Part shown: positions 7,723-17,922 of the stretch, piece by piece
Numbering within the stretch: the stretch's first letter is position 1
How the letters are laid out: each line of letters begins with the position of its first letter
Assembly (NCBI RefSeq): GCF_900609065.1
Contig: NZ_UXAU01000026.1
Coordinates: forward strand, 62,001-126,000
Source: Arthrobacter ulcerisalmonis
GTDB lineage: Bacteria; Actinomycetota; Actinomycetes; Actinomycetales; Micrococcaceae
DNA length: 64,000 bases
Direction: 5' to 3'
The notes under the pieces: generated by a model
The model's input: only the letters and a program-made list of their open reading frames with translations
What the model was told of the DNA's origin: nothing
Databases searched by the model: none
Translations under genes and position numbers: made by a program

Positions 7723-8352
7723 TCAGTTGTCCGCGAACGTCAGCGCGGCTTCGAAACGGCGGATCCCGTCGGCGGCGTCCACAACGTCAGTTTTTGCGGC
7801 ACCGTCGTCGCCGGTGGCCAGCGTCCACGTGCCATCCTGGCTGACCTTAAGGTGTGCGGTGAGGGGCAGCCCGGACAACCGGTGATGCTTGACCATGGCT
7901 GCTGCGGGGTAGCCCTCAAGGCCGGTTTCGAGGTAGTGCCGTGCCAGCTTCACGCCAAGCCCCAGCATTCCGGGCTCGGGATCCAGCGGCTGTACCTCGT
8001 GGACGCCGTGTTTGCTCAGGTTGAGCAGGACACCGCCAGCGGCCGATCCGGCGGTGAACATGACATGGTCGGTGCCAGGGGTCACCAACGCGATTTCCAG
8101 CCACTCATCGGCATGGCTGAAGATCGCGGCCAGAATGGCGCCTTGCTCCAGGGGCACAATGTCGTCCCCCGCCACGTCCGCCAGGCCGCGCACCAGGAGT
8201 GTGGTGATGCCTGCCTGTTCCAGCAGCGCATTCTCGGCTACATGCCGGAGCCGGAAAATGTCGGTGGTGATGTTCGCGGCCGGGGTCTTGTTCATGGCCA
8301 GCAGCGCGATCAGTTCGTGTTCGGTCAGTCGGAGCGGCGTATCGTCGTTCAT
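7723..8352 (-). CDS. Unknown soluble protein, middle gene of the WXG100 cassette (possible EspG-like chaperone)
   Basis: A 209-residue soluble protein with no signal peptide or membrane helix. It opens with a helix (L-T-E-H-E-L-I-A-L-L-A-M) and continues with mixed alpha/beta sequence ending W-T-L-A-T-G-D-D-G-A-A-K. Sitting between a type VII-type substrate and a membrane protein, with a winged, antiparallel-looking pattern, it could be a distant relative of the ESX chaperone EspG; this is a guess from context and not a motif match. Of several starts, ATG 8352 is best spaced from GAGG on the minus strand. Confidence 0.6.
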   Translation of the reverse strand: MNDDTPLRLTEHELIALLAMNKTPAANITTDIFRLRHVAENALLEQAGITTLLVRGLADVAGDDIVPLEQGAILAAIFSHADEWLEIALVTPGTDHVMFTAGSAAGGVLLNLSKHGVHEVQPLDPEPGMLGLGVKLARHYLETGLEGYPAAAMVKHHRLSGLPLTAHLKVSQDGTWTLATGDDGAAKTDVVDAADGIRRFEAALTFADN

Positions 8353-8403
8353 CATTTCCTCGCTGTATTTCGCATCGTCCTCAGCCATTCTAGGGAAGTG
8401 GCG

Positions 8404-9303
8404 CTAGCCGCCCAGCCAACCCCAAACCTTTTTGGCACCATCCGCCACTGCATTGGCGCCGTCGGCGATCGCGCCGCCCACCTTTTTAGCACCATCCACC
8501 ACCATCTCGGAGGTGGAATCATAGCCAAGCCCCTTGGCCAGGAAACCAGCACCGGCCCAGACCAGTCCGGCAGCGGCGAAGCCCAGACCAACACCGGGGA
8601 TGAAGCTGCCTGCGGCCAGGACCGCGGTGACGCCGCCATCCGTTGCTGCATAGGCGTCGCCGCTCATGATGCCGTCAACCATTTGGATGCCGCCACCCAG
8701 GACGCTGAGGACACCCGCGGCGCGGCCAACCATGGATAGCCCGTTCAGCAGCCGGGTGCCGTTGACGTAGCCGACGCCGGGCATCTGGCCATACTGCGCG
8801 CCCAACAGCGACCAGGAGCCCTTGGCCAGCAGGCCTGCCTTGGACATCTGGCTCAGGAGGACATCGGAAATGAAGCCGCCGCCGGCCGCAGCGGTGTTGA
8901 GGACCTGATAGGCGGTGTTGTTGTGGATGTCCAGGAACGGATTGTTTGGATCGTCAGTGCCGGCCGGAGTCTGTCCAGGGGTGCCGGGACTGCTGGGAGT
9001 TCCGGGTATGCCGCCAGGACCGCCGGACGAGCCGCCGCCACTGGCGGTCTCCTGCTGGTCGGCCTCGGTCAGGAGCTGCCTGGCCTGGCTGCGCAGGGAG
9101 TCTGCAGCGGTGTGCAGCATCGGCCGCAACGATGAGGTCCATTCGTTCCGGAACCGGTCGCCGTCGGCCCCTTTCCAGAGCGAACTGCCCACGATGCCGT
9201 TGACCGTCGATTCAACCGAGAGCAATCGGCTGCCTGACTGTCCGATGGACTTCGACAGGCTCCGTAGTTGCGCGATGTCCGCGCCGTACAGACCAGGTGA
9301 CAC
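8404..9303 (-). CDS. WXG100-domain protein with Gly/Pro linker and hydrophobic C-terminal domain (putative type VII secretion substrate)
   Basis: A 299-residue protein. Residues 1-85 form the helical hairpin of the WXG100 family with the turn motif W43-K-G45 (S-L-W-K-G-A-D-G-D-R-F). A low-complexity Gly/Pro/Ser/Thr linker follows at about 87-117. The remaining 180 residues hold two glycine-rich hydrophobic stretches (about 195-215 and 222-255) and an amphipathic tail with two A-D-G-A-K-K-V repeats. The layout, an export hairpin, linker and membrane-active-looking domain, is that of long WXG100 or LXG effectors. No catalytic motif is visible. GTG 9303 has GGGGGA upstream and TAAAAT (complement of 9338-9343) as a -10. 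Core ESX secretion genes are not in this window. Confidence 0.75.
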   Translation of the reverse strand: MSPGLYGADIAQLRSLSKSIGQSGSRLLSVESTVNGIVGSSLWKGADGDRFRNEWTSSLRPMLHTAADSLRSQARQLLTEADQQETASGGGSSGGPGGIPGTPSSPGTPGQTPAGTDDPNNPFLDIHNNTAYQVLNTAAAGGGFISDVLLSQMSKAGLLAKGSWSLLGAQYGQMPGVGYVNGTRLLNGLSMVGRAAGVLSVLGGGIQMVDGIMSGDAYAATDGGVTAVLAAGSFIPGVGLGFAAAGLVWAGAGFLAKGLGYDSTSEMVVDGAKKVGGAIADGANAVADGAKKVWGWLGG

Positions 9304-9408
9304 CTTGTTCCCCCACTTCAGGCTTTGGAATGATCCAATTTTAGGCGACCCCGGTGCTGGCCGCGATGGGGACAGCTGCCCATCACCCGCCCCGATGCGC
9401 CCCGTTGG

Positions 9409-10152
9409 TCAGCGTAGGACCGCGAGGGCGATGGCGACGAAGTGCGCCGCGAAGGCGAACACCGTCAGGGCGTGGAAGAGTTCGTGAAACCCGAAGTGGT
9501 GGTAGCTGATGTTTGGTTTCTTCAGGGCGTAGAACACTGCCCCGGTGATATAGAGGGCGCCGCCGACGCAGATCAGGACGGCCGCAGGGATGCTGGCCTG
9601 GAAAAACTGGGGCAGATACACCAAGGCGCCACAGCCGAGGGCGATGTAGATGGGGACGTAGAGCCAGCGCGGCGCGTCCGTCCACAGCAGCCGGAACAGC
9701 ACCCCGAGGATGGCTCCAGACCAGATGATCCACAGCAGCAGGACAGCCTGGGAGCGTTCCAGCAGGCTCCAGGCTAGGGGTGTGTAGCTGCCGGCAATGA
9801 CCAACATGATGTTGGTGTGGTCGAGTCGCTTCAGAACCCGTTTGACGCCCGGGGACCAGTTGCCGCGGTGATAGACGGCGCTGACCCCAAACAGCAGCAC
9901 GCCGGTCAGGGCGTAGACGGCGGAGGCGATCTTGAGGTCGCTACGGGGGGCGAGGACCACCAAGACAATACCGGCGGCTAACGCCAGCGGTGCGGCGACA
10001 GTGTGGATCCAGCCCCGCCATTTCGGCTTGATCATCAGGAGCTCTGCCAGCCGGATTGCGGCCTCATCCAACGGCCCTGATGCGCCGTGCGAAGGCGTTG
10101 GATTGGCGCCGGATTCAGGCACGTCTGTTCCCGGTGGGAGCTTCCTGGTCAT
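9409..10152 (-). CDS. Hemolysin III family (PAQR-like) membrane protein
   Basis: A 247-residue protein with about seven membrane helices. The PAQR/hemolysin III metal-site signatures are present: S-A-V-Y-H in helix 2, L-D-H-T-N-I near the middle and the C-terminal H-H-F-G-F-H-E-L-F-H. Despite the name, bacterial members are putative hydrolases or receptors of membrane lipid homeostasis. ATG 10152 comes 6 nt after a TATTCT -10, so it should be leaderless; the longer frame to 10170 is unlikely. It diverges from a cis-prenyltransferase, a pairing also seen in mycobacteria. Confidence 0.88.
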   Translation of the reverse strand: MTRKLPPGTDVPESGANPTPSHGASGPLDEAAIRLAELLMIKPKWRGWIHTVAAPLALAAGIVLVVLAPRSDLKIASAVYALTGVLLFGVSAVYHRGNWSPGVKRVLKRLDHTNIMLVIAGSYTPLAWSLLERSQAVLLLWIIWSGAILGVLFRLLWTDAPRWLYVPIYIALGCGALVYLPQFFQASIPAAVLICVGGALYITGAVFYALKKPNISYHHFGFHELFHALTVFAFAAHFVAIALAVLR

Positions 10153-10164
10153 GACCCCAGAATA
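10153..10164 (-). promoter_or_regulatory. Leaderless promoter -10 (TATTCT) for the hemolysin III family gene
   Basis: TATTCT (complement of 10159-10164) is 6 nt before ATG 10152, with no ribosome site. Confidence 0.55.
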
Positions 10165-10275
10165 AACCACGCGGCGCTAAGTTACTGCGGGGTAACACTC
10201 GGCGGTGCCCCTGCCAGGACAGGGCGGTAGCCTAGGATATGCAAGGAACGATCAGCCAGGAAGTCAGGTGGGCAC

Positions 10276-11037
10276 GTGGAATTACCCGGGTTCCTCTATG
10301 GCTTCTACGAACGCCGGCTGCTGCGCGACCTGGCCGGCGGGCGCATTCCCCGCCACATCGGCGTGATGGTGGATGGCAACCGTCGCTGGGCCAAACAGTT
10401 CAATGCCCCCACCAGCCAGGGCCACCAAGCCGGTGCTGACAAGATCCACGAGTTCCTCGGCTGGTGCCAGGAACTCGGCGTGAAGGTGGTCACGCTGTAC
10501 ATGCTGTCCACCGACAACATGAGCCGGTCCAGCGAAGAACTGGACCTCCTCATGGGAATCATTGCCAACACCTTGGACAGGCTGGACGAGGACGCCAACA
10601 TTTCGGTCCACGCTATGGGCGCCCCCGAGCTACTGCCCGACTACCTGGCCGAACGCCTGACCTCGCTCACCGCGCGAACTCCCGTGCACGAAAACCTCCA
10701 TGTCAACGTGGCAGTGGGCTACGGTGGGCGGCGCGAAATCGTGGATGCGGTGCGTGAACTCTTGCATGCCGCCGTGGCCAAGGGTACGGACATGACGGTG
10801 GTGGCTGACACCCTCACCGTCGACGATATTTCCAGGTTCCTCTATACCCGCGGTCAACCGGACCCCGACCTGGTCATCAGGACCTCGGGGGAGCAGCGCC
10901 TTTCCGGTTTCCTGATGTGGCAAAGCGCCTACAGCGAGTTTTACTTCTGCGAAGCCCTGTGGCCCGCATTCCGCAAGGTAGATTTTCTCCGGGCCCTGCG
11001 GGACTACGCCGGCAGGCAACGCCGCTTCGGCGCCTGA
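10276..11037 (+). CDS. Isoprenyl transferase (cis-prenyltransferase, UppS family)
   Basis: A 253-residue enzyme that condenses isopentenyl diphosphate onto an allylic diphosphate in Z configuration, supplying polyprenyl carriers for the wall. The catalytic Asp33 is in V-M-V-D-G-N-R-R-W-A, and the C-terminal signature is R-T-S-G-E-Q-R-L-S-G-F-L-M-W-Q-S-A-Y-S-E. The N-terminal extension F-L-Y-G-F-Y-E-R-R-L resembles the mycobacterial short-chain Z-farnesyl diphosphate synthase type, so the product length is uncertain. GTG 10276 follows a purine-rich stretch; a TAGGAT -10 (10233-10238) gives a short leader. Confidence 0.92.
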   Translation: MELPGFLYGFYERRLLRDLAGGRIPRHIGVMVDGNRRWAKQFNAPTSQGHQAGADKIHEFLGWCQELGVKVVTLYMLSTDNMSRSSEELDLLMGIIANTLDRLDEDANISVHAMGAPELLPDYLAERLTSLTARTPVHENLHVNVAVGYGGRREIVDAVRELLHAAVAKGTDMTVVADTLTVDDISRFLYTRGQPDPDLVIRTSGEQRLSGFLMWQSAYSEFYFCEALWPAFRKVDFLRALRDYAGRQRRFGA

Positions 11038-11210
11038 ACTGCTGCTGGTCGCGTTGCTGCGGCCTGGACCGGGCCGGTAAACCGCGTTCATCCGGAATTC
11101 ACATCCTGGCAACAGGAATCGCCGACGAATGATGCGGGAAATTACCTGGCGTGGATTTACGTTGAACATATCAGCAGGCACTATCGCCGGCTGTTCGGGG
11201 AGGCCAGTAC

Positions 11211-11282
11211 ATGGAGCGGACTTTCGCACCGGGTGTATGGGAGGCCGCGTCCGGCCTTCAGGCCGAACCGCCTCACCACTAA
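11211..11282 (+). CDS. Candidate small protein or leader peptide (23 aa) upstream of phoH
   Basis: A 24-codon ORF with ATG at 11211 and TAA at 11280-11282, beginning [10 protein letters not shown]. It is preceded at 7 nt spacing by GGGGAGG (11197-11203), one of the best Shine-Dalgarno sequences in the window. About 70 percent of third positions are G or C, consistent with coding. It lies in the otherwise empty 280 bp before phoH. In mycobacteria a small gene (phoAT) precedes phoH2, but this peptide is shorter and I see no clear similarity. Confidence 0.4.
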   Translation: MERTFAPGVWEAASGLQAEPPHH

Positions 11283-11454
11283 CAAATCCGGGCACGCGCC
11301 CGGGGCTGGAGTCGATGTGGCTATTTCTGAACAACTGCCCGAGGGTGTTTCCGAGGGACAGAAAGCTACCTCTCGCGCCAAGCGAGCCACCACCACAACC
11401 GGTGCAGCCACAACGGCTGTTGCCGGTTTTGCTGTCTCTGAAAGGGATGCCACC

Positions 11455-12732
11455 ATGAGCAGCTTCGTCATTGACACCTCAGTCCTCCTCTCCGATCCCT
11501 TGGCGCTGCTGCGGTTCGCCGAGCACGAGGTGATCCTGCCGATCGTCGTCATCTCCGAGCTGGAGAAAAAACGGCACGATCCGGAACTGGGATATTTCGC
11601 CCGCAAAGCACTGCGGCTCCTCGATGACCTTCGGGTGAAGCACGGCGGACTCAACCAGCCCATCCCCATAGGCGACTCGGGCGGCACCCTGGTGGTGGAG
11701 TTGAACCACATTTCGGCGGAGGTGCTGCCGCTGGGGTTCCGCAGCGGAGACAACGACAGCAGGATCCTCGCGGTCGCCAAGAATCTCGCCAATGAAGGCC
11801 GCAACGTCACGGTGGTGTCCAAAGACCTCCCCATGCGCGTCAAAGCGTCCGCGATGGGGTTGACCGCAGACGAATACCGCAACGAGCTGGTCCAAGATTC
11901 GGGCTGGACCGGGATCGCCGAGGTGGAAGCCACCGAAGAAGAGATCACCACGTTGTACGGCCATGAACCAGTGTTTATTCCCTCTGCCGCGGAGATGCCG
12001 GTCAACACCGGCCTGGTCCTGCTGTCCAATCGTGGCTCGGCGCTGGGACGGGTGGGGGCCGACAAACAGGTCCGGCTGGTCAAGGGCGACCGCGATGTCT
12101 TCGGCCTGCACGGGCGCTCCGCTGAACAACGCCTGGCCATCGACATGCTGATGGATCCCGCCGTCGGCATCGTCTCCATTGGCGGCCGGGCCGGTACGGG
12201 CAAGTCGGCGTTGGCGCTATGTGCCGGGTTGGAAGCGGTCTTGGAGCGGCGCGAACACCGCAAAGTGATCGTGTTCCGGCCCCTCTATGCCGTGGGCGGG
12301 CAGGAACTGGGCTATCTGCCCGGATCCGAACAGGAGAAAATGAACCCCTGGGCGCAGGCGGTCTTTGATACCCTCGGTGCCTTGGTCAGCCAAGAAGTGG
12401 TGGAGGAAGTGATGGATCGCGGCATGCTTGAGGTCATGCCCCTGACGCACATTCGCGGCCGCTCCCTCCACGACGCGTTTGTCATCGTGGATGAGGCCCA
12501 GTCGCTCGAAAAGAACGTGCTGCTCACCGTCATGAGCCGGATGGGCCAGAACTCGAAGATCGTCCTCACGCACGACGTCGCCCAGCGCGACAACCTGCGC
12601 GTTGGCCGGCATGACGGAATCGCCGCCGTCGTGGAGACCTTGAAGGGCCACCCCCTGTTCGGGCACACCACGCTGACCCGCTCGGAACGCTCACCCATCG
12701 CGGCCCTGGTCACCGAACTGCTGGAGGGCTGA
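11455..12732 (+). CDS. PhoH family protein with N-terminal PIN ribonuclease domain (PhoH2 type)
   Basis: A 425-residue fusion. The PIN domain (about 1-130) shows F-V-I-D7-T-S-V-L and G-D-N-D-S-R-I-L acidic residues of the RNase site. A linker precedes the PhoH P-loop ATPase, with Walker [10 protein letters not shown] at 243-251 and Walker B V-I-V-D-E-A-Q at 343-349. Mycobacterial PhoH2 is an ATP-dependent RNA helicase/RNase. I chose ATG 11455 because the PIN fold begins there and AAAGGGA precedes it. The frame continues open upstream, and GTG 11317 with GGAG would add 46 Ser/Thr/Ala-rich residues. Confidence 0.92.
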   Translation: MSSFVIDTSVLLSDPLALLRFAEHEVILPIVVISELEKKRHDPELGYFARKALRLLDDLRVKHGGLNQPIPIGDSGGTLVVELNHISAEVLPLGFRSGDNDSRILAVAKNLANEGRNVTVVSKDLPMRVKASAMGLTADEYRNELVQDSGWTGIAEVEATEEEITTLYGHEPVFIPSAAEMPVNTGLVLLSNRGSALGRVGADKQVRLVKGDRDVFGLHGRSAEQRLAIDMLMDPAVGIVSIGGRAGTGKSALALCAGLEAVLERREHRKVIVFRPLYAVGGQELGYLPGSEQEKMNPWAQAVFDTLGALVSQEVVEEVMDRGMLEVMPLTHIRGRSLHDAFVIVDEAQSLEKNVLLTVMSRMGQNSKIVLTHDVAQRDNLRVGRHDGIAAVVETLKGHPLFGHTTLTRSERSPIAALVTELLEG

Positions 12733-12743
12733 CCCGCCCTCTG

Positions 12744-12776
12744 CCATGGCCGTCCCGCGTTGAGGGGCGGCCACGG
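12744..12776. terminator. Probable terminator hairpin between phoH and the convergent GNAT gene
   Basis: CCATGGCCG (12744-12752) pairs with CGGCCACGG (12768-12776) in 8 of 9 positions, with an additional CCC/GGG inside. It lies in the 65 bp gap between two convergent genes. Confidence 0.5.
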
Positions 12777-12797
12777 CTGGTGTTCCCGACTGGAGTG

Positions 12798-13445
12798 CTA
12801 GGTGGCGGTCAGGAATGTCGCGGCAGCTTCGTGGCCCTGAACCTGCAGCGTCCACTCGGGACGGATAAAGGTCGACGCCGTGACCCGGACGTGCTGCACG
12901 TCCTTGGCCGCAGCGCCCCACTTCTCCCGGGAAACACCGTTGTTGCTGTACCCCAGGGACGCGGAGACGCCGAGGGAGGCGGCATTCCAGACGGCGGCCT
13001 CGCTGTGAGCTGCCTCGGCCCCCAGCCAGTCGAAGGCCCACAGGAGGGCAGCAGATCGCATTTCTTTGCCGAGGCCCTGGCCCTGGTGCGACTGGCGAAG
13101 CCAGGATCCGGTGCTGACGGTCTTACGGGCGGCGAAGTCCTTGGCGCCGATGTCTTGGCAGCCAATGAACTCCTCGCCTGCCCAGATACCCAGCAGCAGG
13201 GTCCACTCTTCCGGCGTGGCCTGCCCCCGGCACCGCCAATACCACTGCGCCATGTTGGTGCCCATCGTCTCAGGTGGCAGCTCCGTCCAGGGGTTGCTGA
13301 ACGGATTCTGGTGGGGATCGTGGATGCCGCTGGCCGCCGCCGCAACGGCCGCAGGGATGTCGTCGTCAGTGATGGGACGCAGGATCAGGCGCGGCGTGGC
13401 CAGCGAAAGTCCCATGAGGGGCCAGATGGAAGTCAACGAAGTCAT
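12798..13445 (-). CDS. GNAT family N-acetyltransferase (RimJ/RimL-like)
   Basis: A 215-residue acetyltransferase. The N-terminal T-P-R-L-I-L-R-P-I-T-D-D-D is the RimJ/RimL-type opening, and the acetyl-CoA binding loop is Q-G-Q-G-L-G-K-E-M-R at about residues 120-130, followed by the helix L-L-W-A-F-D-W-L-G. The late V-W-N-A-A-S-L-G-V-S-A-S-L-G-Y strand-helix is typical. The substrate, a protein N-terminus or a small molecule, cannot be told. ATG 13445 lies 6 nt after a TAGGCT -10. Confidence 0.85.
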   Translation of the reverse strand: MTSLTSIWPLMGLSLATPRLILRPITDDDIPAAVAAAASGIHDPHQNPFSNPWTELPPETMGTNMAQWYWRCRGQATPEEWTLLLGIWAGEEFIGCQDIGAKDFAARKTVSTGSWLRQSHQGQGLGKEMRSAALLWAFDWLGAEAAHSEAAVWNAASLGVSASLGYSNNGVSREKWGAAAKDVQHVRVTASTFIRPEWTLQVQGHEAAATFLTAT

Positions 13446-13457
13446 TCGGGAAGCCTA
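13446..13457 (-). promoter_or_regulatory. Leaderless promoter -10 (TAGGCT) for the GNAT gene
   Basis: TAGGCT (complement of 13452-13457) lies 6 nt before ATG 13445. Confidence 0.55.
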
Positions 13458-13481
13458 GCCTTGGTGCCGGGGAAAGCGTGC

Positions 13482-14273
13482 CTAGGCCGGAATGTCCCAC
13501 CTAATGTGCTGGCGGACCGTGGCGGGGGAGGCAGGGATGGCGAGGAAGAGTTCGTCGGGCATGTAGGCGTCGACCTCGGTGATGCGAAGCCAGTGGCCCC
13601 ACTGCTTTGAGTCGGCCTCCAGCCCGCGGCTGGCCACACAGACGCCGGTGGCCGCATCCAGTCGGACCAGTGACCGGCCAGGCCAGCAGAGTGGTGCTGC
13701 CGCATCCCCCGGACGGTAAGCGGTGTTCGGCGAAACTTCTGCTTCGAACGCGGCCCGTTCACCGTGCTCCACGGACGTTACCGAATGGATGGTGATGGCG
13801 TTGGTGCCCGGAAATTCAAGGGGCACCGGTGCCTTGCCGGCAAGTTCCACAGGATCCAGGGCAGCGGCCAGGCGGCCGTTGCCGAAACTGGGCTCGCCGT
13901 AGGCAGCTTCGGGCCGACGGCGGACCAGTCCGTTGGCGTCAAACACCGGCGTCACCAATCGCGGCGGCAGCAGCCACGACTTCCTGGTGGAACTGACATA
14001 CAGTCCGCCCCGCGAATCGTTGATCCCGGGAGTGCTGTGGAGGACCAGTCCCTCGGCGGATTCCAGCCGCAGCGCCCCGGGCCGGCGCAGCCAGGCCCGG
14101 ACCATGGGCGAGCCAGGCGTTGGACCCTCGGAAAACGGTTCATCCCAGTAATCAAACCGGAGTGATTGCCACCGCCACGGCGAGGAACGGCACAAATTCC
14201 GGAACGCTTCCACGGCATCGGTAGCCACGCCATGTGCCGGTTCCTGGCGTCGGCGGGCGTCCCACGTGGTCAT
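13482..14273 (-). CDS. Conserved-looking hypothetical protein (263 aa)
   Basis: A soluble protein of 263 residues with no signal peptide, membrane helix or motif I can name. It is Trp- and Arg-rich (W-R-W-Q-S-L-R-F-D-Y-W-D; W-L-R-R-P-G-A-L-R-L), and the alternation of short hydrophobic strands suggests a beta-rich fold. The C-terminus W-G-H-W-L-R-I-T-E-V-D-A-Y-M-P-D-E-L-F-L is distinctive. Coding is supported by strong GC bias at third positions and by a leaderless start: TACTAT 6 nt before ATG 14273. It is divergent from the prepilin peptidase gene, with nearly back-to-back promoters. Confidence 0.7.
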   Translation of the reverse strand: MTTWDARRRQEPAHGVATDAVEAFRNLCRSSPWRWQSLRFDYWDEPFSEGPTPGSPMVRAWLRRPGALRLESAEGLVLHSTPGINDSRGGLYVSSTRKSWLLPPRLVTPVFDANGLVRRRPEAAYGEPSFGNGRLAAALDPVELAGKAPVPLEFPGTNAITIHSVTSVEHGERAAFEAEVSPNTAYRPGDAAAPLCWPGRSLVRLDAATGVCVASRGLEADSKQWGHWLRITEVDAYMPDELFLAIPASPATVRQHIRWDIPA

Positions 14274-14285
14274 ATCCACATAGTA
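14274..14285 (-). promoter_or_regulatory. Leaderless promoter -10 (TACTAT) for the hypothetical gene
   Basis: TACTAT (complement of 14280-14285) is 6 nt before ATG 14273. This favours 14273 over the GTG two codons upstream. Confidence 0.5.
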
Positions 14286-14320
14286 CGCGGCTGCTGTAGT
14301 GGTGCCTGCGGCCTCTCACG

Positions 14321-14332
14321 TAGCATCCGAGG
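14321..14332 (+). promoter_or_regulatory. Leaderless promoter -10 (TAGCAT) for the prepilin peptidase gene
   Basis: TAGCAT at 14321-14326 is 6 nt before ATG 14333. It is divergent from the TACTAT box only 36 bp away. Confidence 0.55.
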
Positions 14333-14896
14333 ATGACAGGACGACTTGGTGAGCTATGGGTGCTGAGCCCGCTGGCGTTCTGGCTTGTCGTGGCTGCCTG
14401 CGCCTACTTTGTGCTGATCTCCGTCCGCCTGACAGTGATTGACGTGCAGCATCACCTGCTGCCGAACCGCATCGTGCTGCCCGCCTACGGTGTGGGAGGC
14501 GGACTGCTCCTTGGCGCCACGCTTGTTGCGGCCGCTGGCGAAGCCGCGATGCCGGTGGACGCGCTGTCAGGCGTCAACTGGTTTGCGGCTGCCGGTCCAG
14601 AGATGTTCCGAATTCTCGCCGGCGGGGCGCTGCTGTGGTGCTTCTACTTCGTCCTCCGCTTCGCCTACCCTGCCGGAATGGGGTTTGGCGACGTCAAATT
14701 GGCGGGCGTCCTGGGCCTTTACCTGGGTTACGTTGGCTGGCTGCACCTCTTTGCCGGGGTGCTCTTCGCGTTCCTGCTGGGCGGGCTGTGGTCGGCGGGT
14801 CTGCTGCTGACCCGGCGGGGGACCTTGAAGTCGGCGATCCCGTTCGGCCCGTTCATGCTCCTGGGCGCCGCGGGGGCCATGTTGCTGCCGTCATAG
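14333..14896 (+). CDS. A24 family prepilin peptidase (type IV leader peptidase-like)
   Basis: A 187-residue aspartic protease of the inner membrane with about six helices. The two catalytic aspartates are Asp37 in V-I-D-V-Q-H-H-L-L-P-N-R-I and Asp120 in G-M-G-F-G-D-V-K, the canonical GxGD motif. It lacks the N-terminal methyltransferase domain of PilD, like the short TadV/CpaA forms that process Flp or type II prepilins. No pilin genes are nearby, so its substrates are encoded elsewhere. Confidence 0.9.
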   Translation: MTGRLGELWVLSPLAFWLVVAACAYFVLISVRLTVIDVQHHLLPNRIVLPAYGVGGGLLLGATLVAAAGEAAMPVDALSGVNWFAAAGPEMFRILAGGALLWCFYFVLRFAYPAGMGFGDVKLAGVLGLYLGYVGWLHLFAGVLFAFLLGGLWSAGLLLTRRGTLKSAIPFGPFMLLGAAGAMLLPS

Positions 14897-14908
14897 TTCC
14901 GCCCCGGT

Positions 14909-14920
14909 TAGGCTTGCCCC
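14909..14920 (+). promoter_or_regulatory. Leaderless promoter -10 (TAGGCT) for the Nudix gene
   Basis: TAGGCT at 14909-14914 is 6 nt before ATG 14921, with no Shine-Dalgarno between. Confidence 0.6.
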
Positions 14921-15391
14921 ATGCCAGCACCTGACTACATTCTGAACATCCGCAAAAAGGTCGGCAACGATCTTCTCTGGCTGCCCGGAGTCCGTGGCGT
15001 GGTAGTGGACGACGCCGGCCGGGTGCTGCTGGCCCAGCGCTCTGACAACGGCCAGTGGGCATTGGTGAGCGGCATCCTGGAACCCGGTGAGGAACCTGCC
15101 CGCGGCCTGGTCCGGGAAATCTTTGAGGAAACGGCAGTGGTGGCCGAAGCCATGCACGTGGTGTCGGTGGGAACGGTGGGTCCCTTCAGCTATCCCAACG
15201 GGGACGTCTGCGAGTTCCTCGACATCGTCTTCAGGTGCCGGTACGTGTCCGGCACAGCCCGGGTCAACGACGACGAGTCGCTCGCCGTGGGCTGGTTTGG
15301 CCCTGCCGAGCTGCCGGAGCTGATGCCGGGCCACCTGACAAGCATCCGCAGGGCCTTGGAACCTCTTGGGCCGGCGCACTTCGAGCCGTAG
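14921..15391 (+). CDS. NUDIX hydrolase
   Basis: A 156-residue hydrolase of nucleoside diphosphates linked to another moiety. The Nudix box runs from Gly51 to Val73: G-x5-E57-x7-R65-E66-I-F-E69-E70-T-A72-V. The usual glycine before the last hydrophobic residue is alanine (A72), a tolerated change, and all metal-binding glutamates are present. The N-terminal Y-I-L-N-I-R-K-K-V-G-N-D-L-L-W-L-P-G is common in a subgroup often annotated as MutT-like or ADP-ribose pyrophosphatase-like. The exact substrate is unknown. Confidence 0.88.
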   Translation: MPAPDYILNIRKKVGNDLLWLPGVRGVVVDDAGRVLLAQRSDNGQWALVSGILEPGEEPARGLVREIFEETAVVAEAMHVVSVGTVGPFSYPNGDVCEFLDIVFRCRYVSGTARVNDDESLAVGWFGPAELPELMPGHLTSIRRALEPLGPAHFEP

Positions 15392-15405
15392 CCGCGCCGC
15401 AACAC

Positions 15406-15442
15406 TTGGACGCCGCAACCCCCCAAGGGTTGCGGCGTCCAA
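15406..15442. terminator. Bidirectional terminator between the Nudix and DHA2 transporter genes
   Basis: A perfect 16 bp inverted repeat (15406-15421 with 15427-15442) around a 5 nt loop, between convergent gene ends. Confidence 0.88.
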
Positions 15443-15448
15443 GGTGAC

Positions 15449-17783
<2,335 letters not shown>

Positions 17784-17799
<16 letters not shown>

Positions 17800-17835
17800 A
17801 AAGTAAAGTTTTGCACTTAGTGGTGAATAGTGCAA
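17784..17835 (-). promoter_or_regulatory. Operator-like repeats upstream of tetR-DHA2
   Basis: TTGCACT (17811-17817) and AGTGCAA (17829-17835) form a perfect 7 bp inverted repeat with an 11 nt spacer. A third TTGCACT copy lies at 17784-17790, inside the first codons of tetR. The spacing and position fit an autoregulatory TetR operator. Confidence 0.6.
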
Positions 17836-17856
17836 CTAGGGGCAGCGGGGAAACAA

Positions 17857-17902
17857 CGACGGCGGCCGGCGCCTTCCGTGGGGAAGGTGCCGACCGCCGT
17901 CG
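17857..17902 (-). terminator. Terminator downstream of fumC
   Basis: CGACGGCGG (17857-17865) pairs with CCGCCGTCG (17894-17902); CGGC/GCCG and CCTTCC/GGAAGG stack inside, with a short GTGG loop. It lies immediately beyond the fumC stop. Confidence 0.85.
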
Positions 17903-17922
17903 TCAGGGTGTTCGGTGAGGCG

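Noticed and set aside
7675..8739. Plus-strand open frame of 354 codons
   Set aside because: It is opposite the WXG100 cassette. The minus-strand genes have ribosome sites, a -10 box and the WXG motif.
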